Source: Magicicada septendecula (Eukaryota > Arthropoda > Insecta > Hemiptera > Cicadidae). From it: a DNA stretch of 64,000 nucleotides. The notes under the pieces are model-generated. The model did no database searches and had not been told where the DNA came from. It saw nothing but the letters and a program-made list of their open reading frames with translations. The position numbers and the translations under genes are program-made. The DNA is taken from the NCBI GenBank assembly GCA_034769895.1, contig CM068370.1, positions 47,544,344 through 47,608,343 on the forward strand. The letters are read 5' to 3'. Positions within the stretch are counted from its first letter, which is position 1. Each line of letters opens with the position of its first letter. Of the stretch, positions 49,571 through 61,210 are shown piece after piece.

Positions 49571-50952
49571 ATGGCAGAGAAAAATAAGGATGCAGATTTA
49601 GGTGAAAGGGTAGAGGGATCTATTTTAAACGTTACTCAAGACAATTTAATTTCAACAAACGAAAGTAGTGATGAGAATGTACAATTAGAAATACCAAATG
49701 TAATTGAAACGGTAAATGTTGAATGTAGTAAAATAAGCGATAATGTAAATATATTTAATCAGTTAGCGTTAATGATGGAGATGATGTCAGGAATGAGAAA
49801 TGAGTTGAAATCAGAAAATAATAATATAAACACATGTTTAAATGAATTTAAAAATGAGATGAAATCAGAAAACGATAATTTGAAAACGAGCTTGAATGAA
49901 TTTAAGATTGAAATCAAATCAGAAATAAATGCTAGTAACATAGAATTGAAAACAGAAATAAACAAACAAGACCAAAAATTAAGAGAAATAGACAATAAGT
50001 TAGAAGAACAGAATAAAACTATTGCGGGCATGAGAGGTGAGATAATTATAAATATGAATAATATTCAAGACGAAATAAACGAAAGTAGAACGCGGAAGGA
50101 GGTGGTAGAAAATAACACAGTTACGAGTGATTGTGACGAAATAACAGACGACCAGAGTAATAATAAAATAACAAATAATTACGAAAATAAATTAACAACC
50201 GATAGTAGTAAGATAGTTGAAAACGAGATATATAAAAATAATACAGTGAAAATAATTAGCGATCATAATAATATAGAAACAGTGAGAGAGAGAGGAGAGA
50301 GTGTTTATAAGTTACAGAGAGAGTTTGAAGAGAATGAGTTTGTGAATATAGGGCAGAGGGTAAATTTTCCCCAGTTTTATGTTAAACCAAGCTGGTTACG
50401 AAGTTTTTGAAGGGCAAGAGTCCCTTACAAGAAAGCGAAGTATATCTTAATAATTATTTAATTTTTAGTAGGCATTTTTATGATTTAATACCCTTTGTAT
50501 GGACTGATAGCAAAAGTGTGCATTGGTGTTATGATGAAAAATACGTTGACAAGAAGGTAATGTTATTTAAGGTTAGTAGAGATTATGACGAATTATTGCA
50601 GAGATTAGACATTGAAAGAGTTATTGATAATAAGTACTTACCTTGTGAAATAGTTAGTACAGCAATTGATGTAATAGACTACTTACTTTATGACAAAGCG
50701 AATACAGCAGCAGATAATAATGATAATGAAACTGTAATTGACATAACTATGACAGATCGTACTAAAGGGGACTGGACTATACTCGATGATAATAAATTAC
50801 ATAATTTAATAACAGGGAATAATCCTGTTGATGTTGTGGAAGAATATAATAATTTGGATAATCTTTATATGAATAAAAATAATATAATGTGTTTAGAAAA
50901 AAATGATCTGTGTAAACGTAAAACCAGATTTTTGTACGATGATTGGGGGTAA
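49571..50952 (+). pseudogene. Element D gag-like protein, single frameshift
   Basis: ATG 49571 (Met-Ala-Glu-Lys) opens 279 residues to a stop at 50408-50410. The second frame 50407-50952 continues the same domain. The junction lies in a T5 run that has lost one base relative to copy A. Residues about 70-165 are a coiled coil with a repeated 20-residue unit (NEFKNEMKSEN-like). An Asn/Asp-rich linker follows. The C-terminal domain has VYKLQREFEEN, VNFPQFY, then (second frame) PFVWTDSKSVHWCYDEKYVD, LLQRLDIERV and the C-terminus YDDWG. A single change separates it from an intact frame, so programmed shifting or sequencing error should be considered. Confidence 0.75.
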
Positions 50953-51740
50953 AGACAATGAATGTTTATGAACGTTTAATCATGTATTTAATGGTTTTGG
51001 AATGGACTCCTTTACCAAATGAAGTGTGATAAATTGAATAATAATGACGAATAAATTGTAAATAAGTGTAGTGAATTTAATTGTGTGTATTGTAGGATGT
51101 CAGGTAAACAATGTGTATATGTAGTGGCAATGGTTGTGAAAATAATAATATTAAAATGTTGCAATCTAAATAAATAACAAAATTAATTTTGGAGACGGTA
51201 ATTAGAGAATTGTAATTGTTTTGATAGCAATGGAACTTGTATTTTCAATAATCAATTTAATTAAAATAATTTGAAATGTTTTAAATATTTTTGATTGATT
51301 TAAATGTTATATAATTAAATTTTCTAATGGATTTAAATTATTTTACGAGATGGAAATTTGGTAATTAAATGATAAATCAATTGATAACTAACATTTTTGT
51401 TAAATGTTTCAGAGGTTACGTGAAAGTATTGGTGTATGGTATATATTTTGTGTATGTCAGTTTAAATGGACTGTAAGTATAAAAATTTTATAGTACGAAT
51501 CAAGTATATAAAAATGTTTACAGGTGTAACGCAGATGAAAAGATTTTAATTCAATAATGAGATGATTTGAAATAATTGTGTTAAATACAAATGATAATTA
51601 AAAAATTTAATAATAACTGAAAGGTAATATAAAATAAATAATAAATTTTGAAAATTTTAAGGTGATGAATGAGTTAAATGATTAATGATTGATGAGAAGG
51701 TCATATTAGAATGTTGTATATAAAATTTTTATTATTTAGT
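50953..51740 (+). other. Element D AT-rich internal spacer
   Basis: C-poor, AT-rich sequence without coding potential. Segments resemble the part of element E after its protein gene (62740-63060), for example GTAAACAATGTGTATATG-like words. Confidence 0.6.
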
Positions 51741-52325
51741 TATTAAGGCGCTATTGCTGGGGTGGCCTGTGCCCCAGTAGATAGTGGAATGGGTTGGGGG
51801 TAACAGGGAATGTTACCTCCATCGGAGGCCAACATGGCGAAAATGTGCGGCACACCTTTTTTGTACAATTGTACCATGATAGACTCTCGTGCCGTACATA
51901 ATAATATTGATGGATAGAACAGGCATTAAAGTGAAGTTTGATTTCCCCGACTTTTCGGGCGATTACTGCCTTACCAGCACTAATCGTGGATTTGGCTAGC
52001 GGTCAGCTATGGCCATATCAAGTCCCTTGACCATAGCTGACTTGAAATTGGTTGATATTAGAAATTAATAGGGGGTGAAACTAGGGGAAATCCTGGAACT
52101 ATGGAACAGCGGCTGCCACTCTGTCCGCGTGGGGACAGCATAGCCAGGTGGTAGACCCGTCTTAAGGGCTTTTCAATATGTAACAAGGATATGTCGATAT
52201 CCACAATCTTTAAAAATGTCAAGCCGAAGCAAAGACACGGAGATGTCCAATTCCTCCAACTATGCAGTCTTTGTGAACGCGAATGGGCGCTACAGTCCAA
52301 CATAAATTACAATAGTGTGTGTGGA
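51741..52325 (+). other. Element D conserved non-coding module I
   Basis: Starts with a small hairpin (CTGGGGTGGCCTGTGCCCCAG at about 51755). Contains GGGCGATTACTGCCTTACCA, CACTAATCGTGG, a hairpin with arms GTCAGCTATGG and CCATAGCTGAC (52002-52042), GGAACTATGGAACAGCGGCT, GCCGAAGCAAAGACACGGAG and GGGCGCTACAGTCCA. The order is the same as in A. No open frame spans it. Confidence 0.65.
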
Positions 52326-53189
52326 TTAGGAGGTTGTTCAGATGAACAACGAATTTAAATTTTGTAAATTAAAAATGCTAAATCAATTCTGCTTTAATAA
52401 AACGCTTGTATTCTGCTTTGATAAATAGGTGTTCACATGTTCATTTTACTGTGTTTATTCTGTTTATAAATGTACTATTTTATTGTGTTAGAGATAAGAA
52501 TTGATAAAACATATATGTCATGTAATGTGTATAATTTTGAAGTGTTTTCACTTTGGTGAGAAGATCAGCTGATCAGCTGTAGAATATCACTTATGAATGA
52601 TTTGCAATTTGTTCAAGCCACTATAAATAACTAAATCACTCAAATTAATGGAGGTGAGATTATTAAAGAAAAGAGGTTCACAGTAAAAATGTAAAATTTT
52701 GATTGAAACCAGGGAAAATTTTAGTAGAATTTGAAAATGTAAAATTATAAAGTGTTTATTTTGAATAATTTAAAGAGCAATTTTATTGTTAATCATAATA
52801 ATATTTTGTTATTTTAAATGTTTTATTTTATTTTATTTTGTGTTTAAAGATAGACTTTTAAAGATGTTCAATGTATTTTCAAGTGTAACTTGTGTATAAT
52901 TTATGTAGGTCAAGGTTCTTGACTTGACCCAGTTTTGATCAGCTGATGGGTGGTGTTCTATACTAAACCAGTTTTGGCAAGGAAGCAATGCAAATTTTGT
53001 TTATTCATTAATTTAAATAAATTCAAATAAATTTCATATTGAGAAAAAAAAATGTTAATAAATTTAAATCTTTGAATTTAAATTTTTTTGTTTGAAAAAA
53101 AAAATTGGTGTTAATTTAACTGAAACTTTTAAAATTTTGAAGATAAATTTTGTTGGTAGGAATTAACAAGTACATGTATGCGCCCAGTA
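52326..53189 (+). other. Element D internal spacer
   Basis: AT-rich, C-poor and non-coding. Contains two GATCAGCTGAT-type palindromes (about 52563 and 52937). Nothing else was recognised. Confidence 0.5.
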
Positions 53190-53530
53190 TTGCTGAAGGC
53201 AACCCAGTTTGCATGTAAGGGGGAACATATCGGTTGAGGATCTGGCATAATACAAGCCAGGGATTTGGATTTTTTGGGGAAACATGTTAGAAAGTGAGGT
53301 GCGCTGTGGTGCGTATCTGTTCGATTTTTCGGTGTTGGGATCTCGCACACAGAAGTCCAGTGATCTCGTTCAGACGCGGCCATAGTCGCCAAGCCAGGGG
53401 GGTCGTGTACCCATGAGGTGTAAGAGCAAGAGGGGGTTGTTGGCACCAGTTCCTCACCGGTCCTCTTAGGGGTTTTAGCAATGAGATTTCTTCTGTTTCG
53501 ACAGAAGATCTCTCATTGGGGGGGGGGTAT
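53190..53530 (+). other. Element D block II, hairpin and polypurine tract
   Basis: Block II shares GTGTTGGGATCTCG and AGAAGTCCAGT with A-C. The 40-nt hairpin (53479-53518) has outer stem CAATGAGA/TCTCATTG, a 2x2 loop, inner stem TCTTCTGT/ACAGAAGA and loop TTCG. The inner stem differs from A-C at three pairs, each compensated. G9 then TAT (53519-53530) abuts the LTR. Confidence 0.85.
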
Positions 53531-54247
53531 TGTAATAGGACAATTCTGAAGGATGTATTTTTTTTTATTTCATGTAATAACAACATTTGGAAATGATCTG
53601 TTTGGACACCCTTTACAGCCACCGAAACCACTAACACTTGTTTGGACACCCTGTATACAATCCTGTACTGGTCTGTGCCTAGCGCACGATAACACCGTTG
53701 GAATGTCAGCCTATGCGCACATGCGTGTATCCTCCGTTGGGGAGAAGTAACAAAAACTTTGTAAATAACGCTCAACTACAATGGAATGTGGCGGTGAGTG
53801 TGCGCACGTGTGCCGCTATCTGTACTCTCGACACCAAAGTCGATCACCGGAACCAGCCATATAAGAGCCGCAGCCAATCACAGTGCGAGCTGACGGAAAT
53901 GTTTTTTTTGACCAACGGACCTGTAGCGTCACTAGTCGACGAAATAACCCGTTCCCGGCCGGAATAAGGTCCGCAGTTCGCGAACCTTAAATTTTGTATT
54001 TTAACATATTCCGAAGTGTAACAGAAAGTTTGATGAGAAACAGTTAAAGCCGACAGTTTAGACGAAATTAGCGGAGTGAACGGCAAAAGTGAAAAATGTG
54101 ACAAATAAACAGAACATTCATACACATGCGAGATGCAGCACGTGGTCATCAGAAGGACGCGGTTAAGTAGCCGACTCAAATTTAAATTCAATTAATTTTC
54201 AAATTTATAAAAAAGGGGTTATAACTAAATTATGGGGAATTTTACAG

Positions 54248-54290
<43 letters not shown>

Positions 54291-54720
54291 ATTACTGGGT
54301 CGCTTTATTAATCTTAATACCATGGTTAAAATGTAAGTGTTTAGTTATAAGTATTACAACCATTTTTATTTCATGTATAAAAAGTATCAATGTTTTCCAA
54401 GAGAAAGGTTAAATAACTGAGAATCCAAGTTTTTTGAATGAGTAACTAGTAAATCAAAATTGAATTGATATTCTAATAATTATTATCGATGTAGTATAAA
54501 AGAAATTGATGAAGAGGGAATTAAAATTTAATAATTAATATTAAAATTTAAAAGTTAATAAAAAGTGTTAATTAGCCACATCAATGTGCGTTGTCATTTG
54601 CGTTCACCTATTATTCTCTGCCAAAGTACATCAGACGAAACCTTGATAATGTGAACGAATCTTTAAAGGTAAGTAATACCAAATTTAATTTCCAATTATT
54701 AATTAACTCGTAACGTTATA
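53531..54720 (+). repeat. Element D 3' LTR
   Basis: Copy of 48294-49503 with a few substitutions, short indels and a shorter (GA)n run (54250-54289). Confidence 0.93.
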
Positions 54721-57230
54721 AGATCGGTTGAGGGAAAGGGGTAGTTTACCAGCAACCGTTTTTTTTTTAATCAAGGGTAATTGTTTTATATGGCAAACGA
54801 TAACAGCCGCAAATTCAAACAGAATCAAATGATTATTTGCATACAGACCTAAATTGGAGAGTTCTCAAGACCTATTGATTTTGGTGAAGATCGGTTAAGG
54901 GAAAGGGGTAGTTTACTTGCTACATTTTATGTTTTAAAAGGGTATTTTCTATGGCAAACGATAAGAGCCCCAAATTCAAACAGAATCAAATAATGTTTTG
55001 CATACAGACCTGATCTGTAGAGTACTCAAAACCTATTGCTTTAGGTGAAGATCGGTTAAGGGAAAGGGGTAGTTTACTTGCTACATTTTATGTTTTAAAA
55101 GGGTATTTTCTATGGCAAACGATAAGAGCCCCAAATTCAAACAGAATCAAATAATGTTTTGCATACAGACCTGATCTGTAGAGTACTCAAAACCTATTCC
55201 TTTAGGTGAAGATCGGTTAAGGGAAAGGGGTAGTTTACCTGCAACGTTTTATGTTTTAAAAGGGTATTTTCTATGGCAAACGATAAGAGCCCCAAATTCA
55301 AACAGAATCAAATAATGTTTTGCATACAGACCTGATCTGTAGAGTACTCAAAACCTATTGCTTTAGGTGAAGATCGGTTAAGGGAAAGGGGTAGTTTACC
55401 TGCAACGTTTTATGTTTTAAAAGGGTATTTTTTATGGCAAACGATAAGAGTCGCAAATTGAAACAGAATCAAATAATGTTTTGCAAACAGACCTGATTTG
55501 TAGAGTACTCAAGACCTATTGATTTTGGCGAAGATCGGTTAAGGGAAAGGGGTAGTTTACCTGCAACAGTTTTTTTTTAAACAAGGGTAATTTTTTTCTA
55601 TGGCAAACGATAACAGCAGCAAATTCAAACAGAATCAACTACTCTTCTGCATACAGCCCTGAATTATAGAGTTCTCAAGACCTATTGGTTTTGGTGAAGA
55701 TCGGTTAAGGGAAAGGGGTAGTTTACCTGCAACATTTTATATTTTAACATGGGTATTTTCTATGGCAAACGATAAAATCCGCAAATTCAAACAGAATCAA
55801 CTAGTCTTTTGCATACAGCCCTGAATTATAGAGTTCTCAAGACCGATTGGTTTTGGTGAAGATCGGTTAAGGGAAAGGGGTAGTTTACCTGCAACATTTT
55901 ATATTTTAACAAGGGTATTTTCTATGGCAAACGATAAAAGCCGCAAATGTAAACAGAATCAAATAATGTTTTGCATACTGCCCTGAATTGTAGAGTGCTC
56001 AGGACCTATTGTTTTTGGTGAAGATCGGTTAATGGAAAGGGGTAGTTTACCTGCAACGTTTTATGTTTTAAAAGGGTATTTCCTGTGGCAAACGATAAGA
56101 GTCGCAAATTCAAACAAAATCAAATACTTTTTTGCATACAGCTCTGATTTGTAGAGTACTCAAGATCTGTTGTTTTTGGTGAAGATCGGTTAAGGGAAAG
56201 GGGTAGTTTACTGGCAACGTTTTTCTTATCAAGGGTAATTTTTTTCTATGGCAAACGATAGCCGCAAATACAATCAGAAACAAACAATTTTTTGTATACA
56301 GCATTGATGTTTCGAGTACACAAGACCTATGGTTTTTGGTGAAGATCGGTTAAGGGAAAGTGGTAGTTCACCGGCAACATTTGTTTTTATCAAGGGTAAT
56401 TTTTTTCTATGGCAAACGATAACAGCCGCAAATTCAAACAGAATCAACTAGTCTTCTTCATACCGTTTTTAATTACACCGAACTCAAGGTCTGTTGATTT
56501 TGTTGAAGATTGGTTAAGGGAAAGGGGTAGTTTACCTGCAACGTTTTATATTTTAACAAAGGTATTTAGTATGGCAAACGATAAGAGCCGCAAATTCAAA
56601 CAGAATCAAATAGTTTTTTGCATACAGCCCTAAATTGTAGAGTACTCAAGACCTATTGTTTTTGGTGAAGATCGGTTAAGGGAAAGGGGTAGTTTACCAG
56701 CAACGTTTTTTTATCAAGGGTAATATTTTTTCTATGGCAAACGATAACAGCCGAAAATTCAAACAGAATCAAATAATGTTTTGCATACCGCCCTGAATTG
56801 TAGAGGACTGAAGGTCTGCTGATTTTGGTGAAGATCGGTTTAGAGAAAGAGGTAGTTTACTTGCAACGTTTTATGTTTTAACAAGGGTAATTTTTTTCTA
56901 TGACTAACGATAACTGCTGTAAATTCAAAGAAAATCAAATATTTTTTTGCATACCTTCCTAAATTGTAGAGAGCTCAAGGCCTGTTGATTTTGGTGAAGA
57001 TCGGTAAAGGGAAATGGGTAGTTTACCTGAAACATGTTATGTTGTAACAAGAGAAATGTTTCCATGACAAACGATAACTGCCGCAAATTGAAACAGAATC
57101 AAATTTTTTTTTTCATGCATCCCTGCATTGTAGAGGACTGAAGGTCTATTGATTTTGGTGAAGATCGGTTTAGAGAAACGGGTAGTTTACCTGCAACGTT
57201 TTATGTTTTAACAAGAGTAAAGTACTTAAT
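54721..57230 (+). repeat. Tandem satellite, about 16 units of 160-167 bp
   Basis: Each unit contains AAGATCGGTTAAGGGAAAGG, GTAGTTTACC, TATGGCAAACGATAA and TTCAAACAGAATCAA. Unit starts are near 54721, 54885, 55049, 55209, 55371, 55531, 55697, 55858, 56020, 56182, 56341, 56505, 56669, 56831, 56997 and 57160. Units in the middle (54885-55530) are the most alike and outer ones diverge. The array ends at AGTAAAGTACTT (about 57223). Short open frames within it are repeats, not genes. Confidence 0.95.
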
Positions 57231-57389
57231 TTTGATAAATAAAGTATCTTGATAAGAAGCTCATAATAATCCACTGTAGAAACGTAGATTAAATATCTGT
57301 AAATGAAGAGGTTAGGTGAACGGGGTGGGAGTAATTTTCTGTAAATGAAAATTATAGTTGAAGGGGGATGGGAGAATTTTGTATGTGTA
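57231..57389. other. No gene seen
   Basis: Short spacer between the satellite and the duplicated flank. Confidence 0.4.
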
Positions 57390-57688
57390 CTACGTTATCG
57401 GCAACAAAGAAGTAGTTCTTTGTTAAAATTCCTTCCCGGGCTGTTTAGCCGTAGTCCAATGTTTTCTGCAAAACCAGTCTTTTCGGCAGTGCCATCGACT
57501 TCCATCTCAGTGAAAATCGAGCGCGAAAACGTGAGGTGGTATACGTTTGTGACCACAGTACTGTGGTTTAAGGCTGAAGCAATAAGTAGAAAGAAGTAGT
57601 TTCTATGGAAATATTTCATTTCGAATATGATTTTAAATATAAATCTTAGAACATGGAAGTCCTGTATGGTTCTCCATACCGATATTTT
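57390..57688 (+). repeat. Duplicated flank, copy 1
   Basis: About 300 bp that recurs at 59183-59480 with roughly 10% differences. Landmarks: AAATTCCTTCCCGGG, GTAGTCCAATGTTTTCT, AACGTGAGGTGGTATACGTT and TATGGTTCTCCATACCGATA. It directly precedes the 29-bp palindrome, so it may be the left part of the satellite-bearing repeat. Confidence 0.8.
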
Positions 57689-58400
57689 ACTTCCATGTTC
57701 CTTAAGGAAATGGAAGTATGGTGATGGCAAAAAAAAATCGTGTTCAAGATTATTGCAGATTCTGATTGTACTACACTCAAAACATGAAAAAAAGCAGTTT
57801 TTCGAAAAGTGTCTGTGTATGTGTCTGTCTATCTGTAGATTTTTTTTTCTATGGCAAACGATAACAGCCGCAAATTCAAACAGAATCAAATAATTTTTTG
57901 CATACAGCCCTGATTTGTAGAGTACTCACAACCTATTGATTTTGGTGAAGATCGGTTAAGGGAAAGGGGTAGTTTACCTGCAACATTTTTTATGTTTTAA
58001 CAAGGGTATTTTCTATGGCAAACGATAACAGCTGCAAATTCGGGGGTAGTTTACCTGCAACGTTTTTTTAACAAGGGTATTTTCTATGGCAAATGATAAC
58101 AGCCGCAAATTCAAACAGAATCAAATAATTTTTTGCATACAGTCCTGATTTGTAGAGTACTCAAGACCTATTGTTTTTGGTGAAGATCGGTTAAGGGGAA
58201 GGGGTAGTTTACCTGCAACGTTTTTTTATCAAGGGTAATTTTCTATGGCAAATGATAACAGCCGCAAATTCAAACAGAATCAAATAATTTTTTGCATACG
58301 TCCCTGAATTGTAGAGATCTCAAGGACTTTCAATTTTGGTGAAGATCGGTTAAGGGGAAGGGGTAGTTAACCTGCAACCTTTTACGTTTTAACAACAGTA
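57689..58400 (+). repeat. Satellite-bearing repeat, copy 2
   Basis: The 29-bp palindrome (57689-57717), the same 110-bp spacer as copy 1 with one 47-bp unit, then about four satellite units (one truncated at 58040-58060), ending AGTAAAGTACTT at about 58400. Same start and end as copy 1, so both are copies of one defined repeat. Confidence 0.85.
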
Positions 58401-59182
58401 AAGTACTTGAAAATTCATTTAAACTTTTTGAAACAATGGTAATTGTTAAAAATAAAATAATTTTGTTGCCAGGCAATAAAATTATAATTTTTTCATTTTA
58501 ATGTAAATTATGTATGAGTTAATATACATGTATAAAATAATATATCGTTCGTGGCAGGCAAGCATATCTCAGTTATGTAATGTTTACGTTTTCATTTTAT
58601 TATTATGACTACCGCCATAAAAAGGCAGGGAAGACACACACACAAAATTCGCGTTATTTCTGGCCTCACTCATGTTTATTTTCTTACATTTGCACGCTTT
58701 TTAAATGGTAAGTGCCGAAACCCATACCAACATAACGCGTGCAAGCCGAAAAAGTGTCCAGCGTGGATAGCGATTTGCTTCCTGTGGATCGCTGGGCAGT
58801 GTAACTGCACATGTTTACAGAGGAACGATTCATAAGACAGACTTTTCGTCTTTAGGGAATGAACCCTCTGCAAGATGCTGAGGGTCCATGAGTGACTTCG
58901 GAGCGCTCCTTCTTTTTCGCGTGTTTGTTCTGTGAAACATACACTGTAGATTCGCAACTTGATAGGAACGCTGCAACTAGGAACACTGTAGCAACGCTCA
59001 ATAGGAAATGTTGAAAATTGTTGTCCACGGTGTACCCTCATACACACTAAACCTGCTCTGATGTTTTAATTACGGACATCATAATATTAAAACTTTGGAA
59101 ACTTGAGCACTACTTAATGGAGATCAAACATTTAACTTATACAAGCCATTAATTTTATGCAATTTTTTATATATACTGTATA
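58401..59182. other. No supported gene
   Basis: AT-rich to 58600, then about 400 bp of more balanced composition (58600-59040) with open frames on both strands but no recognisable domain. It may be a fragment of an unknown element or LTR. Confidence 0.35.
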
Positions 59183-59480
59183 ACGTTATTGGCAAAAAAG
59201 AAGTAGTTTTTGTTAAAATTCCTTCCCGGGATGTTTGGCCGTAGTCCAATGTTTTCTATAAAATCAGACGTTTCGGTAATGCCATCAACTTCCATCATCA
59301 GTGAAAATCGAGTGCGATAACGTGAGGTGGTATACGTTAGTGACCATAGTACTGTGGTTAAGGCTGAAGCAGTAAGTAGAAAGAAGTAGTTTCAATAGTA
59401 ATATTTCATTTCGAAAATGATTTTAAATATAAATCTTAGAACATGGAAGTCATGTATGGTTCTCCATACCGATATTTATT
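59183..59480 (+). repeat. Duplicated flank, copy 2
   Basis: Second copy of 57390-57688. It is followed not by the palindrome but by TTATTATCTCCAACATCAAC, a sequence also found right after the BEL 5' LTR (31501-31522). The following 59500-59797 shows no supported gene; a 80-residue open frame ends in an acidic EDDDEDEYSCNLC stretch of unknown meaning. Confidence 0.7.
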
Positions 59481-59797
59481 ATCTCCAACATCAACCAGCT
59501 ATCACATTTACACAATGTGTGTTCTGGACCTGACTGTATGGTCCACTTTATTTTTAACTTTCCAGTGGCCAGTACAATCTTCAAGGAACTCCTTAACATA
59601 TTTAATTCAAAAGAATATTTGTCGGCTAATCATTGAAGATGACGATGAAGATGAATATTCGTGTAATCTTTGTTCATTAAAATAACAGTGTCATCTGTTG
59701 GATAACATGCTCAACCTGAGTGACCTTTTCCGTATATTATTTGTGTACAAACATTTATATTTCTCTCACAGGTATAAGGAACCTCCTTCATTAATAT

Positions 59798-60240
59798 TGT
59801 TACGACAGTCTACTGATCATCGTATGGTACAGTGGAAAACAAAATACAAGTCACCAATGTCACTAATCACCAGCTTTGTAGCGGGGCATTTTGGGGCCTA
59901 CCTGAGACAATGTAAAGAAGTTTATATTTTATTGATAATAAATAACATAATTTGTATTTTTTCATAAATAAATAATAATTAACTTGTTGAGTGATAGGAA
60001 AAAATTTTATAACCGAGAGGTAAATTTCTTGTTTGAAACGAAAATAACAGTGGCAGCATTGACTGTGAAAATTATTTAATGATATTGTGTGGACAGTTTT
60101 AATAACAGCCAACAACTGTACCAAGGTCAACAAATGACGAACACGAAACCAGTGAATTCAGTTATACAACAGTAAACAAAATCTGTCAACAAGTTACATA
60201 ACCAGGTCAGGCGAGCGTTACGTCAGCGCATTACATAACA
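59798..60240 (-). mobile_element. Solo LTR, Gypsy-like family with ATAT target, one end unclear
   Basis: Begins TGTTACGACAGTC after ATAT (59794-59797) and probably ends TTACATAACA at 60240, matching the termini of 11101-11647 and 22676-23270. No ATAT follows the right end, so that end may be misplaced or rearranged. Confidence 0.6.
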
Positions 60241-61076
60241 TGAATGCGGGGTGTGTCACGCCAGCAACATTGTGACACAACAGAACAAAGTAGTCGGAAG
60301 TTAACATCTCAGCGGACCAGACGCAAAATAAACTGTAGCGTCTGCCCGGCTCACGCCGGTTTTGGGCGAAGTTATTGTGTGTTCGCCGACGCGCCCGCAT
60401 ACGATAAAATGTGATCTTAAATTCAAATTAACAACTTTTAATAGCCATGAAGTAAAATGAAGTGACAGTTTTTGGTGATATATACAAAATTATAAGCAAT
60501 AGAATTGTGCGGAGTGGACGGAATTACGTAAGGAGGCTGGACTGGGTCGAATCGCTAAAGAATGGCAAGATAAGTAAACGACATGGGGTAAAACCCAAGA
60601 AATTTTTAAAATTGTAAAACCTTTGAATTTTAAAAAGAAATGGCAGCCTAAAATGTCTATACATAAATTAAACTAAATATGAGATCTCTAAAATAATTTG
60701 GTGTGTGTGTTGCGTGTGTACGTGAGAATGTAACTATATTAAGAAGTCTGGTTTGCGTTTTTTAAAAGATTATTTCAATTTAATATCTTGATTTATATAA
60801 GGTTTATATAATGTTTCAATGTTGTTTTATACCTTTTTACACTAAAAGTTTTTTTTTCTTTACATTAAAAGTTGCTTTCAAATTTATTTTATGTGCGTTT
60901 CTTTTTTGTTTGAGAAATGTTAATAAATTTTAATTAATGTGTAAACGTATAAAGTTTTCTTGTTTGTTTAATAAACCATTCTGATTTCCTGTTCGCCGAA
61001 AAGAACCCGTGTACTAATTTTTTTTTGGTTTTGTATTATGTTTCTTGTATTTAATAAAAACAAGATGGCGCCCGAA
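60241..61076 (+). repeat. Probable 5' LTR of element E, start not fixed
   Basis: The stretch ends just before a primer-site-like word at 61077. It contains polyadenylation-type AATAAA signals near 60969 and 61054 and is GC-rich at its start (60300-60400). With no second copy in the window its left boundary cannot be set. Confidence 0.4.
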
Positions 61077-61210
61077 GAATTCAGTTAATAAATAGTGAAC
61101 AGTAACCTATTATCAAGAAATATAAATATCAATAAAACGATATATCACATTTTGCGCCCGAAAGAACAGGGACAAAAACGATATATCACATTTGGCGCCC
61201 GAACAGGGAC
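61077..61210 (+). promoter_or_regulatory. Element E triplicated primer binding site
   Basis: Three related words: TGGCGCCCGAAG (61077-61088), TTGCGCCCGAAAGAACAGGG (61152-61171) and the intact TGGCGCCCGAACAGGGAC (61193-61210). The last is exactly the tRNA-Lys primer site used by many retroelements. The second and third are each preceded by CGATATATCACATTT, so they form a tandem duplication. Confidence 0.8.

Larger units (their letters stand above)
48294..54720 (+). mobile_element. LTR element D, complete, gag-only family
   Basis: LTRs 48294-49503 and 53531-54720 are flanked by the exact 4-bp duplication AGAT (48290-48293 and 54721-54724) within satellite. The interior holds primer site, protein gene, AT-rich spacer, module I, spacer, block II, hairpin and G-rich tract. 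No protease, RT or integrase is present in the 4 kb interior. The LTRs are very alike (about 98% by eye), so this is the youngest-looking copy. Confidence 0.93.

Noticed and set aside
48612-54191. A 115-residue open frame found twice (48612-48959 and 53844-54191, minus)
   Set aside because: It is repeated only because it lies in the two LTRs of element D. It is antisense to the LTR promoter and has no recognisable domain.
54721-57230. Regularly spaced repeats resembling a CRISPR array
   Set aside because: Units are 160-167 bp and alike along their full length, with no unique spacers. This is an ordinary tandem satellite in a eukaryotic genome.
57345-57599. Open frame in the duplicated flank
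   Set aside because: The second copy at 59183-59480 carries indels that break the frame, so protein coding is not conserved.
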